A stretch of DNA of 64,000 bases from Siniperca chuatsi (taxonomy: Eukaryota; Chordata; Actinopteri; Centrarchiformes; Sinipercidae). The stretch spans positions 22,713,501 to 22,777,500 of the forward strand of contig NC_058042.1 of assembly GCF_020085105.1 (NCBI RefSeq). Reading direction: 5' to 3'. The translations under genes and the position numbers were made by a program. The notes under the pieces are model-generated. The model was not told the origin of the DNA. It made no database searches and saw only the letters and a program-made list of their open reading frames with translations. Below, in pieces: positions 50,440 through 62,420 of this stretch (within the stretch, counting starts at the first letter, position 1; every line of letters starts with the position of its first letter).

Positions 50440-51120
50440 TTATGTGAATTTTATAAATGAGACCCGAGAGCTGTTGTGGAGCAAGTAGCGGTCAGTCAGT
50501 GACGTGAGGCTGTAATAACAAGGATAGGGCCTGAGAGACTTTCCACAGTTTTTGAGTTCATTAAAAAAACGGTTAAAATCTGTTTTGCTTGGTTGTATCA
50601 TTAGTGCCAATATGGATAATAACATTGTGAATATGTGAGTGTTTGCTGAGAAGACACAGGATCTGCTGCATGACATCTACAATTTGAGCACCTGGTAGAC
50701 AGTAGGTCACTGCAGTTTTTGATTTAGTATGTCTTATGACAGAATCACCGAAGATAAGGGTAGTGTGCAGTAGGGGCTTGCAGTGAAAAGATGTGGACTC
50801 AGACAGGTGTTGTGCCGAAAAGGACTGCAGACAGTATCTGTCCACTTTGCCTGCGTCTGAGTACCAAGCATCATCGATATAAATGTAGTAATACCCCTCC
50901 TTTCACCTTGCCAGAGTCTTGCACTCTGTCAGCTCGGAACACAGTCCACCTGTCGAGTGCTTGATCCGGGATGTTGATGGAGCAGATCTCTGTTAAGATG
51001 TGGGCAGAACAGTCTCTGATGTCACGTTGCTTGGCCAGCCTGACTCCCATTTCGTCCAGCTTGGACATTAACCAGGAGCAGCCTTAAGTCTAACCTGGGC
51101 CAGCATGGCTCCTATCCCAG
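50440..51120 (-). mobile_element. LINE remnant with endonuclease and SGNH-esterase pieces
   Basis: On the minus strand, 51068-50871 reads KLDEMGVRLAKQRDIRDCS, DRWTVFRADR and GGVLLHLYR, matching the start of the apurinic-type endonuclease domain of L2/CR1-type LINEs. Next, 50845-50573 reads TLIFGDSVIRH, TYCLPGAQIVDVMQQI and IIHIGTND, the GDS and GTND blocks of the SGNH/GDSL esterase found in ORF1 of such elements. Both are short and broken. Confidence 0.75.
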
Positions 51121-51246
51121 GTTTCTTTCCTCTCCTCCTGGGTAATCTGGCTCAAGGTCTGCTGCTCTTTAATCCAAACCCCGGCTTCCTTTTCTGATGA
51201 CAACGATAATGTATTTCTGTCACAGGTAATATGTGTTTCAGGTAAT

Positions 51247-51334
51247 CTGACATTTTAATTATCACAGCAGCAGCGGACACGAAAGTAGGCCTACGAGCTA
51301 CATCAGAAACTTTCAAAATAATTCTTGTAAATGT
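51247..51334 (+). repeat. Direct repeat, left copy (88 bp)
   Basis: It begins CTGACATTTTAATTATCACA and contains 'cgaaagtaggcctacgagct'. Nearly identical to 52231-52318, with about two or three mismatches by eye. Confidence 0.9.
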
Positions 51335-51948
51335 GTATGCTGCACACAAATGAAACCAACTTCCTGATCGCTAGCCACTTTGAAATCTAAATTAAAAATT
51401 GTTGTTCTTCTATACCTTTGATTGGTTGGTTTCTCTACTGCACTTGTATTTCCTTTGTTGCATTTGGGGCAACTTACAATTTATTACTGCACTGCAACTG
51501 TATTTTGTTTCATTTTATCTACTTTTTAAAATTTCACTTATTCTATTCTATTGACTTTATCCTGGGTTTTTTTCTTATTGTTTTGAATGTCATTCTAATG
51601 CTTTTCTTTTCCTATGTAAAGCACTTTGAATTGCCTATGTGTTTGAAATGTGCCATATAAATAAAGCTGCCTTGCATGCAGTTTAATTCAGTATTGTATA
51701 TAGTGCATCGTTAAATTATCAGATATACCTGTGCAGTTGAAATTATTGTGTACAGTCAATAGGTTCTCACCATGAATCACTACATGTCAGCAGAACAGCC
51801 CTTGCAACACACACGCCTTTTGTGAAATGCACTTCTGCATTTGAAGTATTCCTGTGAACACTGTTAACATGAGGCACACACATTTCTAAAGATGTTCTTG
51901 CATAATTAAGTTTACTAATAATTAATTAATTAATAATCCATGTGAACA

Positions 51949-51960
51949 CACGCGCGCGCA

Positions 51961-51998
<38 letters not shown>
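51949..51998. repeat. (CG/CA)n microsatellite
   Basis: A CGCGCGCG block runs into about 38 bases of CA repeats. The alternating purine-pyrimidine tract is of a type that can adopt Z-DNA. Confidence 0.95.
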
Positions 51999-52000
<2 letters not shown>

Positions 52001-52230
52001 GAACTGTCTGGATGTAGTTTGAGGTGTTAATTGTCACAGTCCCAGGGAATAACTAAAATATTTCCTGTCATGGTTCAAGGTGATTTTGAACTTTGGGACA
52101 GTAGATAATAACATGACATCATGACAAAGATACTTATTTTTCCTCATGTGCACATAAGAAAACAAGGAAACACCCAACTCAAACAGCACAGACTGACAAA
52201 CCTGACAGACAAACATGGTAATTTGTCAGA

Positions 52231-52318
52231 CTGACATTTTAATTATCACAGCACCAGCGGACACGAAAGTAGGCCTACGAGCTACATCAGGAACTTTCAA
52301 AATAATTCTTGTAAATGT
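52231..52318 (+). repeat. Direct repeat, right copy (88 bp)
   Basis: Partner of 51247-51334 in the same orientation, 984 bp apart start to start. The near identity suggests a recent duplication, or the two ends of a young insertion. Confidence 0.9.
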
Positions 52319-52964
52319 CTTGTAAAGCTGCTGAGGACAGCCAGTGTGCCACACACACAGTAAAACAGGAGCTGTTAACTGAGCTCAATAATGTGCAGCA
52401 GCGAAAAATCACAAGAAAACTAATGGTGTTTTGTGTTTTTTAGTGATGTAGACTGCACCATCTGCCTGGATTACCCTAGGGCTCTCTTTGCATCAGGCTT
52501 ACCCTCTGTCTCTCTCTCTGCATACCAGATAACAACTGAACATGAAATATTATCTATTAGATGGAAATGAAGTTGACAGAAAAGTGTCAGAAAAGTGGGC
52601 AATGCCACTAAATATCCTTCAGTTAAGTATAAGTGCACCTTTAAATATGGATTCTTCCACCACTTTTAAGTTAACAAATTCTTAATATATTTCGGCATTT
52701 GTTTTGCTCCATTTACAATATTTAACTAAAATCGGTCGGCTGAAGTGCGTACGTGCCCTCTTTCTACTCTATGAGGAAAAGAGAGTGGGACTGACTTCCC
52801 CTGAATCGGTGGCGCAACATTTCCAGTTAACAGCTTTCCATATCAGGAAGACTGAGACTCTGGCGTAAGCACGCAGTGAACTACCTTCATTTGCCCACAA
52901 ATTGGATCGCAACTGCGTTGGATTGTTGTGGTCGAAGGAAATACGTGGAGTAAATCGGTTCATC

Positions 52965-55900
52965 ATGGAGTTAAAGAGGTAATCTAGATTCTGGGAACTC
53001 GTCTGTTACTGAAATCATCCAGTGTGTCGCATTAAAGTAAAGAAAATATCTGCTGCTGTTTGTTCTCAGGCGAGTTGGCGATAGGATGTCTTTTGCCATC
53101 CTTATTTTTGGACATATTGCGACTGCAATAGCTCTCCCTGTCTCTGGTACGTATAGTAGACTTGTATGCAGTGTTTAAATAGTATACTTCTTCTCACAAT
53201 CACTCTCTTCGTAATGTCTGTTTCGTGCAGGAGATAATAATAAAACAGGCCACAATCTTGACTGTACCAACGACTACGACGCCTCGATGTTTTGCCACTT
53301 TGAAGCGCAAAACTGCACTGAATATAATCTGACTCTCCAGAGAAAAGACATGATTGGGTGAGTGGTAGTTTTTATTTAGTTACTATGTTTCACTTCAGAG
53401 CCAGTTCATTTACAGCGTTAACATTTTTGAACTTCGTTTTGGTTGAAAAATAATTAATTTATAATAATGATTAATTTCACTAAAGTAGTGTTGATTCGGT
53501 AGGTTTTTTTTTCAATATCGTATATTTAATATTAAAATCAACATATAAATCATATCAATATAAATGTTGAATATATTCAGAGCATGTTGTATGTTATCTT
53601 GTATTCCACAGGGTGAAGTACGGTGGCCCTGATGATCAAAACACAACGACATTTCACAAAACACAACGACATATCCTAGCCTACTACTCTCAGCAGTGTC
53701 TTTGCACAATCTTAAACTGGGTTTGAAAGAATGGAAGGGGAGATTGAAATCATAAGACAATACTTTAACAAAGGACATACAGTATGATGTAGTTGAATTC
53801 TTGATATGCTTTCAACATATCATGACAATAAAATGCCCTGTGGGGCCTGGAAGCACGCTTGAAAGAATTAGGACTGAGGAGACGGGGCGGCTAGCTTACT
53901 CTTTAACATCAGGCTGTCAGAGCGCAGCATGGACAGATGTTTGGATACAGAACTGGCTGACTTTAAGGCAGAAACATGGCCTCTGTGTTAAAAGGGAGAC
54001 GGTAAGGTGAATGCTTCCTGAACTGAACCCACGTGGAACCCATGATGATGAGGGAAACTCTTTTCCGTTCCAGAAAGAGAGGTAACTTGTCTGACTCTAT
54101 GAACCTGCTCGCTGGCAGGTTTACTTCAACAACATGATCAATCTGTCATCAACATAAGGACAGAGACAGCGATCACTGGACATCGTGGATTCATCCTCAG
54201 CTCTGAATAAAATCTATACATTGTCTTTTATAACACTGTGACAGCTCTGATGGTCTGATGTTAAAGAGGCGTGCTTCCGGGTCCCACAGGACATTTTATT
54301 GTCATGATATGTTGAAAGCATATCAAGAATTAAACTACATCATACTGTATGTCCTTTTGTTAAAGTATTGTCTTATGATTTCATTCTCGCCTTCCATCCT
54401 TTCAAACCCAGTTTAAGATTTGTGCAAAGACACTGCTGAGTGTCTTTGCACAAGTTCTGTCCAATCACAAACAAGAAGTGTTGTCACTCCTTTTCCTTAA
54501 TCTGGAATTTTGTTGTGTTTTGTGAAATGGTATTTTCTGAAATGCTGTTGTGTTTTGTGAAATGGTATTTTCTGAAATGCTGTTGTGTTTTGTGAAATTT
54601 TGTTGTGTTTTGTGAAATTTGGTTTTGTGAAATGGTGTTTCCTGAAATGTTTTTGTGTTTTGACCCTCAGGGCCCCCGTAGTTGAGCACTGCATTTTGAA
54701 GCAGTGTGACATTGGATGGTGTTGTTGCTCTGTCCAAATGATACTAGTTTTAGGGGAGACTCATTCAGCAACAGTTTGGAAAGGAGGTGAAAGCACAGAG
54801 TCCAAAATCATCAGCGTCAGAGACAGCAGTAAGTTGACGTCTTTTAAATGAAAGTCCATAAATCTGCAGCTGCCAAAAATAGACTCTAGATCCAGACCCA
54901 GAATAACTATGACTGGATGGAGGTTAAGAAACTTTCCACTTTCTTATCTCTCTTCTTCTACAGTAAAGCCCAGAACCCCAACAATAATCGCGGTAAATGA
55001 ATCCAACGGGAATTTTCAAGTCATGTGGAAGAAAAACATGGAGGGCTATTTCAGTGAGACGTTGACTGCTCGTGTGACTTACCATAAAAAAAGAGACACA
55101 AAAATGGTAGGAGCAATATCATAACACTGAGATCATTTAGAGATGTAGACATGGTCACGGGCATTTGATTGTCAGGTTGCCGTTAAGTTAAAGAAACTAT
55201 GATTGCAGAACCGTCCTTTTTATAATTCTTGTTTCTGCATACCAGGTAACTGAATTTTTCAAACCAAGTACAGTTAATGGACTGAGTTACTATGAAATAC
55301 TTGGTCGACACTTGGAGCCAAGTACAACTTATGTGGTCAGCGTGGAAAGCTACACAGATTGGAGTGACCGCTACAGTGATCGTAGTGAAGAGTGGGAATT
55401 CACAACCCGTAAGTGTCGTCTTTACAGTCTTTTTGTCACTTTTCAGGAAGTATACTGTATATTTCTTAGACATGATAAGAAGGCTTAAATATATTAATAA
55501 TCCACATTCAGCTGTATCATAATACTGTTGATATCGAATCTCAGATAGATATTCATAGAACAAGAAACATCATGTACTGGGTGATATAAAAGAGGCCTTG
55601 TTCAGAGACATAATCACCAGAGAAAAGCGGAGGATGGCAACTTAATAGTATAAGGAGGAGTCACAAAACAAAGGAGATACAAATATTAAAGCTGAACCAG
55701 ACGGATGGGCCTATTGTGTCAAAGTTTAAGATTATGAGTAGTGTGTGGAATCCGGGGTGTGCTCCAAAATAGCAAAATATATATTATTATTATTCACCAT
55801 GACAGCTTTTACTCTAGCAAGGGGAAGTGCTACCAATACTGCTACACAACCACACTGAAGCTACATCAGTTATCTGCGTTGGTATTAACATTAGCTCCCA

Positions 55901-58900
55901 GTGTCAAAAAACAAAACAAAACAATACTTCCGCTACATTGATTCAGTTAAAACTCATGATGCTCTTCTACAGCTCCATGGTAGAGTCAGTCATCACCTTC
56001 TCTATTGTTAGTTGGTTTGGTAAGCTCTCATAAAGGGACATGCACAGGTTGCAACATATAGTTAAAGTGGCCAGTAAGGTGTGTGATCCATCTCACATCT
56101 TCTGTAAGAAAGCAACCTCTAAGGCTCAAGATATTTTAGAGTGTCCTCTTCATCCTCTGTATGGAAAATTTGAGCTCCTACCCTCCAGACGGAGATTTAG
56201 ACTACCAAAGGCCAGGTCTGACAGGCTGAATAATTCTTTTATTTCTCAGGCCACCAAACTGTTAAATTCTCATGATAACCAAACTGATGATTAGTTTACC
56301 GTTTGACTACTGGGGACTCTAGCTTTCCTTGTTGCTAGCATTACACGGAAATGTGAAAACCACAAAATCAATAAACATTTTTAAAAGGGAACAAGGCCTA
56401 GCATGTGTAGGATACTTGTTTTCCTTCCCCATCTTGGATCTGACCCAGGATCTGCCTGCTATTTCCAGATAAAAATTCTCTGTATGTTACAGAGTAATCT
56501 ACCATGGATGTGCTTGCATGTACTTGATAGGCATTGTGCTTGCATATCACATGGCATTGCAGCATAAATTGATCAAGAGTCAACCTTTTCACTGGAGCCC
56601 TCCACTTCAGGACCCATGCTGTGCCAACTCAGTGGTCTCATTGAAATAAATGAGGAACCGTTTCCCCCACATAGTTAAGACAAAGTGTAAAATAATCATT
56701 GCAGATAAGAATCATGATAGTTTCATAGTATTTTAAACTGATGTGCAGTGTTTTGGTATCTGATAAGCCTTCAACTCATGGATCAAAGTGGACTTTCCTC
56801 TCTCTCTTCTTTCTCTTTGTGTTGCTCCACTATTATGGGCACACCCATTGCTGCATCACAGGGACCTCCCTCCCCACCCTCATTCTCTACAGCCAGTGAG
56901 CATATTAAGATGCTCTGTCCTACCGTTTTCATTTTTTGCTTAATTTGTTACTCACCACAATACACTGTAAAGTCCAACTATTCTTTCAGGTGAACAGAAC
57001 ACCTGACATTTGCCATATTTATGCATCTGGAGAACACATGGTGTAGAACCGTGATCCATATTTGCATCTATTTTGTCTGTAAACTGGATTGCATGGACAT
57101 TACTGGTGCATGTTAGGCCTATGATCTAACTTATGTAATGAGATGTGGCCACTGAAATGCAGTATGCAGTAATTACAGGTGTTGAATAGTCCCATAAGCT
57201 GTCATTGTGGATCCTGTTACACATAATACAAGCCTGGTGCAGATCATGCACTTATCTCTAGTTTATCTCTCTACTGTATGTCATCTGTACAGAAATGGAG
57301 TGATTTTAAAACTTACTTCATACATGTTACTTCACAGCTGTGCCTCCTAATGCCCTGCTCTTGGCTATCATCATCAGCCTCAGTATTGCTGCAGTCATCA
57401 TCAGCGGTGCTATTTATGGCTGTTATGTAAAGTAAGTCATGCAGATAAAATATTATTTTTGCCTGGTTTCTTTGTCAGTGAATTATGTGAAAGGTGTCTC
57501 CCTTAAATACTGTAACTTCTGTGCTCTGTTTATGTGCCGTGTGTAATTTTGTTCATTTATTTGTGCTTTTTTGATTTTAGGTTAAAAACAAAGTGGTGGG
57601 ACACAGTTGCCAAATGTCCAAATCCAAAACTTCTTATTATGCATCCAAGCGAGCAAGAGGTGAGGCACCCACAGATGTAAACTTGAATGTAAACTAAAAT
57701 TATACATTTTTCAGAAAATCTTAAAATATATTGTTGGTGCAATTTAGAGCAATGCATCTCCATTTTGTTATTACTTATGTTATCCAGCGTTACCAATATA
57801 CTTGAAACAAAAGCATGAAATCAGATAGCTGTTGCAATTATTATTGACTTGCTCTTTTATTAAAACAACCTGAGTTCGTTTGACTGCACTGTAAACAGAT
57901 ACACCAGTTGCTCTTGTGTTGTATTTCGGACAAAGTAGCTGCTCAACGAGCATTTGCTGTAGTGTTAAACCGCACTTGCTGTTACCACCAGTAACCATGA
58001 GTGTCACCAAACCAACCACTGACATCTTAGTGATGATAACTTTAAACCTCTCCAGATACTTTTAGAAACATGAACAAGTCCATTTAAAAAAATCTTTTCC
58101 TTTTTTTCTGCACTGTTAAATAGTTGATGTAGAATCTATTGGAAAAGAAAATTTCTGAATTGACCCAATTTTTCAAACCTGTAGTTTTAATCAGTTTTAT
58201 TGTCCTTGTTGCAGGTCTTGAAGCCTCTGCCACCCATCATCTCCTCTATCTGTGTTGTCCCCTTTGTTCCAGATGACAGCAAACCATGGTTCGTATGGCT
58301 GCACTAGTACATCAACAATACAACACATTTCCTTAAGGATTTCTGTGTGATTATATTAGCAGTTTAAGTAACCCGTTTCTCTGTATTCAGGTTGAAGGAG
58401 TCACTGAGAGACACTAGCAGCGGGAGCCTTCAGCAAAGCAGTGGAATCAATACTGGCTCCTCTTGTCTCAGTTATGCTAACACAGAACCGGCTGACATTA
58501 TAGCCGGTGTTCAGGATGCCCTTCATAAAGCCTTCGCCAATATCAGCCCGATATCGCCATTGACCACCAATCCACTTACAGAATTAAACAAAGACAGTGG
58601 TTTATTCTCCGCTTCCTACAACCCTTGTGGTGTCAGAGTTGATGCCTTGAGTTCTGGATCATCTGGCTTTGACAATAAAACCTATTCCATCCTCATTCCA
58701 AGCTGTCCACATGAGATTATGACAGACAGCTCCGAGGTTCAGTCGCAGGCTGAAATGCTTTGGGACTCTGCATACCATCCTAGTGAGGGTGACATTGTGA
58801 CATTCTGTCCTGACCAACAGGTACCAGCTTGCCTGCTTGTTAATTTACCACCAGTGGCTTCATCACTTATGCCAACAGACATGCCATATCAGCAGTGCAA

Positions 58901-59402
58901 TGCAGATTTGGGGAGATTTTCATCTGCAGAAGACTCCAGTTTGTCCTCCATCTCTAGCGGAACCAACACAACTGTGTCATTGGATCCTGTGTCCGGAGTT
59001 GAAGGCTTTGATGAGGTGGTCATTGGTGCCACAAAGCTAAAAACTGGAAAAACTGAGGCCATCATATGTGATGAAAATCCCTGCTATGGCTGTGTGCCTG
59101 CAGGCTCACACAGCTTTCCTCCAGTGGATGATGACTACCAGGCATTTCAAAATCTAGTGGAGCAGCCTGATCTTTTGTTTTCAGAGAAGAGAAGCATTGA
59201 GAAAGAGGAACATTTGAGCACATATCCAGAGGAATCATCGACCAAGATGCTTCAAGGCTTCTTAGGCCCAGTTGTTCCAAGTTCCTTTAACAACAGCCAG
59301 GGTGGCCAGTGTCTGTCTGAGCTCCAAAGACCTTTTCTCTCTTTGATCTCTGCTGACCAGTCTCTGCCAGTAATCACTGACAGCGGCTATCAGAGTGTGT
59401 AG
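52965..59402 (+). CDS. il4r: Interleukin-4 receptor alpha-like class I cytokine receptor (10 coding exons, 646 aa)
   Basis: This is the predicted surface receptor chain for IL-4/IL-13-type cytokines, signalling through JAKs and STAT6. Coding exons: 52965-52978, 53070-53146, 53231-53357, 54671-54828, 54964-55106, 55246-55408, 57338-57431, 57581-57659, 58215-58288 and 58391-59402; the total is 1,941 nt with consistent phases. Landmarks: a signal peptide (from the second Met, MSFAILIFGHIATAIALPVSG, if 53086 is the start); D1 cysteines DCTNDYDASMFCHF; CDIGWCCCSV; IKPRTP opening D2; and a degenerate WSXWS (YSDRS). One TM follows (ALLLAIIISLSIAAVIISGA), then a membrane-proximal KWWDTVAKCPNP box 1. 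Tail tyrosines include DDYQAF (Tyr559), resembling the STAT6-docking GYKxF motifs of mammalian IL-4Ra, plus KTYSIL (Tyr408) and a C-terminal SGYQSV. The exon at 54671 abuts a transposon. Another fish gamma-chain-family receptor is the main alternative. Confidence 0.85.
53618..54681. mobile_element. Transposon with long inverted arms inserted at an il4r exon boundary
   Basis: Left end TACGGTGGCCCTGATGATCA and, read from the other strand, right end TACGGGGGCCCTGAGGGTCA are inverted repeats that continue into 'aaaacacaa' and 'catttca'. Inner arms 53700-53857 and 54273-54430 also pair ('tatgatgtagttgaattc', 'gcatatcaag'), separated by a ~415-bp centre. A tandem unit of about 37 bp ('tgttgtgttttgtgaaatgg') occupies 54511-54620. 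No transposase ORF is present. It lies between the original splice acceptor (cag at 53609-53611) and the coding part of the exon. A clean target duplication is not visible. Confidence 0.8.
54511..54660 (+). repeat. Tandem repeat inside the il4r-borne transposon
   Basis: About two full units of ~37 bp and several partial ones share TGTTGTGTTTTGTGAAATGG and 'tattttctgaaatgc'. It lengthens the right arm of the element relative to the left. Confidence 0.8.
55930..56390 (+). mobile_element. LINE 3' end (reverse transcriptase C-terminal remnant)
   Basis: In an il4r intron, one + frame reads LFYSSMVESVITFSIVSWFG, then an in-frame stop at 56031, then HRLQHIVKVASKVC and HPLYGKFELLPSRRRFRLP..SFISQATKLLN. 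This is the characteristic C-terminus of CR1/Rex-type LINE polymerases in fish. The rest of the element is missing, which indicates 5' truncation on insertion. It ends in an A-rich stretch near 56390. Confidence 0.8.
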
Positions 59403-60380
59403 CGCTGAATTTTCATGCATGCATTTTATTTATTTATTTTTTTTTTTTTGCTATTTTTGCATCTTTGAATTGAAATTTAGAAGATGAGGGAGAGGATGAT
59501 ATAACAGACTGTGGTGTTCATGTCTATCACATGACTTGAGTGTCAAAGTTCAGTGAATGTGGATGCAGCAGCAAAAAAATCTCACCTCCAAAGTCTCTGA
59601 TCTTTCCATCATACCATATGATCTTCATCAGCAGATGGAATTTGCCCTTGTTGTCATTATGACATTTCAGATTTTGTTCCTACATTTCCAAGACATCTGC
59701 CAGTGCAGATTTGAGTTGACAGTTTTTTCTCGTGCCTGTTTTTAAATGCTGTAGTGATTCAAATTCATCATATCTTTGCACCTTAAGAACAGTTAATTTG
59801 TTTAACTGTGCATGACTGTTGTTGATGTGAAACCTCCATAAAAGTTTGTACATAAAAACATTCATGTAAGATTTGTCAAACAGAATGCAAAGTTTTCAAT
59901 GTGCGCTTGCTACAAATGCTTGAACCAAACAGCTGATGTCTCTGTATCTCTCATTTCATATTCAACTGAGGTCATTTGTCACATTCATTAAATGTTGTAT
60001 AAAGCTAAGGGGAACACTGTCTGAAATCATGTCTAACCAGTCAGTCTGTAATATTAGCAAGACTTTAGTGAAATATCAACACAAGACCCATAATAGATTT
60101 AAATATGAGCTTGCTTTGACTGGGGGGGGGGGGTCATCACAAGGAAATAACATATGTATCCAAATCAGCCATCAACACTTAGCCCTCTAATGGACTAAAT
60201 GCTGCGCCTGAAACAAGCCTCAACAATTAGCTGACATGCTGAGCTAGTGCTGTTCAGGGTTGGGAAATTACTTCCTCATAAGTCTTCTCTGGAACTGCTG
60301 AGCCACTTTGAAAGAAACACGCACAGCTGGTGATACTCATCTGCTAACTGCTAACATGTTAAAGGAACTTGTGTAAAGAA
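59403..60380 (+). other. il4r: il4r 3'UTR (inferred)
   Basis: AT-rich, non-coding sequence follows the il4r stop, with a T-run at 59439-59450. No strong AATAAA is present before the LINE scrap; ATTAAA at 59987-59992 is a possible signal. A run of ten G at about 60122 is the only sharp compositional feature. Confidence 0.4.
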
Positions 60381-60382
60381 AT

Positions 60383-60721
60383 GTGGCATTATGTCAGTTG
60401 GTGCTGAGACTAACTGCCCCCTCTCAGACACACTTTGACCAGTCTCACAACAGCACTGCTTTCCAAACACCAATTAGAGTAAACCAAATTATAATGCAAT
60501 GTAAAGAACCGGTGGAGACAGAGATGCACTTCCTCCTACAACGTACAACATTCAATAAAATAAGAAACATTTACTTGAACAAGTTCAACTCTGTAATCTC
60601 AGATTTCAAAGAGCTAAATGACCTCTCAAAATTAAAACTACTCCCAGGAGAAGGAGACAGGACAGATCTTGCTAAGCGGCCCCAGGTTCAGCATGCTACT
60701 GTGTTTTTAGGGAGAGCATAA
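60383..60721 (+). mobile_element. LINE ORF2 C-terminal scrap
   Basis: The frame reads CKEPVETEMHFLLQRTTFNK, IRNIYLNKF and KLKLLPGEGDRTDLAKR. The pattern C..(E)xExHFLL followed by LLGEG matches the terminal zinc-knuckle-like region of Jockey/CR1-type LINE polymerases in fish. The second cysteine of the knuckle is missing, so it is decayed. Confidence 0.65.
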
Positions 60722-60875
60722 TTAGTCAATCACTTTCAGCTGTGATAATTACATCTGCTTCACGCTGCTCACCTGAGCCACTCCCCCACCTCTCCCTCTG
60801 CAGCTGACAGCTACCCATGCCCACCTCCACACCAATATATATCAACATGCCACAACCTGAGGGATAGTGAATGAC

Positions 60876-60914
<39 letters not shown>

Positions 60915-62420
60915 CTCCACCTGTTCATTCATTAATTTTTTTTTGCAATGTTAATGTAGTATTCACTTACTTGTATTTGTATTTTTAACTCTAAGGCAAT
61001 ATTTATTTTTATTATTATTATTACTATATTATCTAACTTATCTGCATATATTCTAATGGGAATTTTTTTCTGTGTTTTTATTTCACACATGATTTGGCAA
61101 TGTTAACACTGGTAGGATCTTGGCATAAAAAGTCTACCAAAATGATCCTTCCTTTTAATTTGCGGATCAGGGCAGGACATAATTTGGGCAAGAACAGAAG
61201 TAAGTGTAAGCAATGGTACAAAAAAGTTTCATTTAATGGGGAGGGCAGAGAGGTGGGACATTTTAGAGTTAGGTATGTCATTTGTCAGTTGGTTTAAAGT
61301 ACAGATAAATTGACTTAAGTACTAAAGATATTCTGTTAATATAATCATAAGTAATAGTTTAAATTATAAAACTGTATAATACTATAATTTATAATAATAA
61401 AAAGATTATATTAAATCACTTACAATACAAATATAATTAAAAAGAATGCACTATATATTTTGAAACATCATTTTAATATAATTACACGATTTTATCGTAA
61501 TATAACCTTAATTAATCCATTGGTGTTATATAAATATAGAATTGTAGGAAATGTGTCATTTTATCATAGATTCTGTAGCGTACATGTGTAGTTTTAGTGC
61601 CACACTTACAATGGCTGTAGTGCTGACAGTCATATACAGTGAGCTATGTACAAATAATATACAGTTCATAGTAATTTCCAATGCTCATCTGATAATGTGA
61701 CTGTGCACTGTATATATAATATTGTATCAAATTGCATATTCAAAAGATGTGGATGTGAACGGTGTTAACAGGAGGCACACAAGTTTAAAAGGGTGTTCTT
61801 GCTTAAGTAAACAGAATAATAATTGTTTCATATGAACTTCAACTATGAAGGTACCTGTTGCAACATGTAAAGCAGCTCACCTGTCACATACAGTATTAAC
61901 TCTGCTTCCACCTGGTGGTCTTACATGAATACACACTGTCTCACTGCTGCCGCAGTAACTTCATGTGGAACCACATGATCACCAACACGTTTTAGCAGTG
62001 ACTTTAACCCGACAGGTGATCCGTACATGCCAGAATTAAATGCAACATGCTAATAAGCTGTATATTCAGCATAAAAACCTGTACACGGACCTTCACAGCT
62101 CTCCTCTCCACCTCAGTCTCACTCATGAAGAGAACAACGTACAGTGTACAGGTGACGTAATGTAATGTATTTCCTGTAATTTGAGGAGCCACTTAAGCAG
62201 TGAGGATGGTTTTTGGAGGAGGAGGAGAAGGATAGAAAGATTGTCATAACTGTGAGGTCTTTGTTTGGAAGAATGCAGTGGAGGAGGAAGAGTGTCCCGA
62301 AATAACTCCTGATTTAATCTGAGTACCTAAGAAATTTACTGCTATTGCTGAAACTCCTGTGTAGCCGGTGAATCATCTATACTGAGCACCCTTCTGCTCA
62401 CCTGAAGCTTGGACTGCAGC
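60722..62420. other. Intergenic region upstream of the IRF gene
   Basis: It contains (CA)n at 60878-60912 and very AT-rich sequence at 61320-61560. A segment near 61755-61830 resembles 51852-51935 ('gtgttaacaggaggcacaca', 'gtgttcttgc'). The IRF promoter should lie in 62100-62420. No other exon is visible. Confidence 0.5.

Noticed and set aside
53612-53726. Original acceptor at 53611 as the start of a working il4r exon
   Set aside because: It runs into the transposon and terminates after 37 codons, losing the second cysteine pair and everything after it. It could still occur as a minor truncated isoform.
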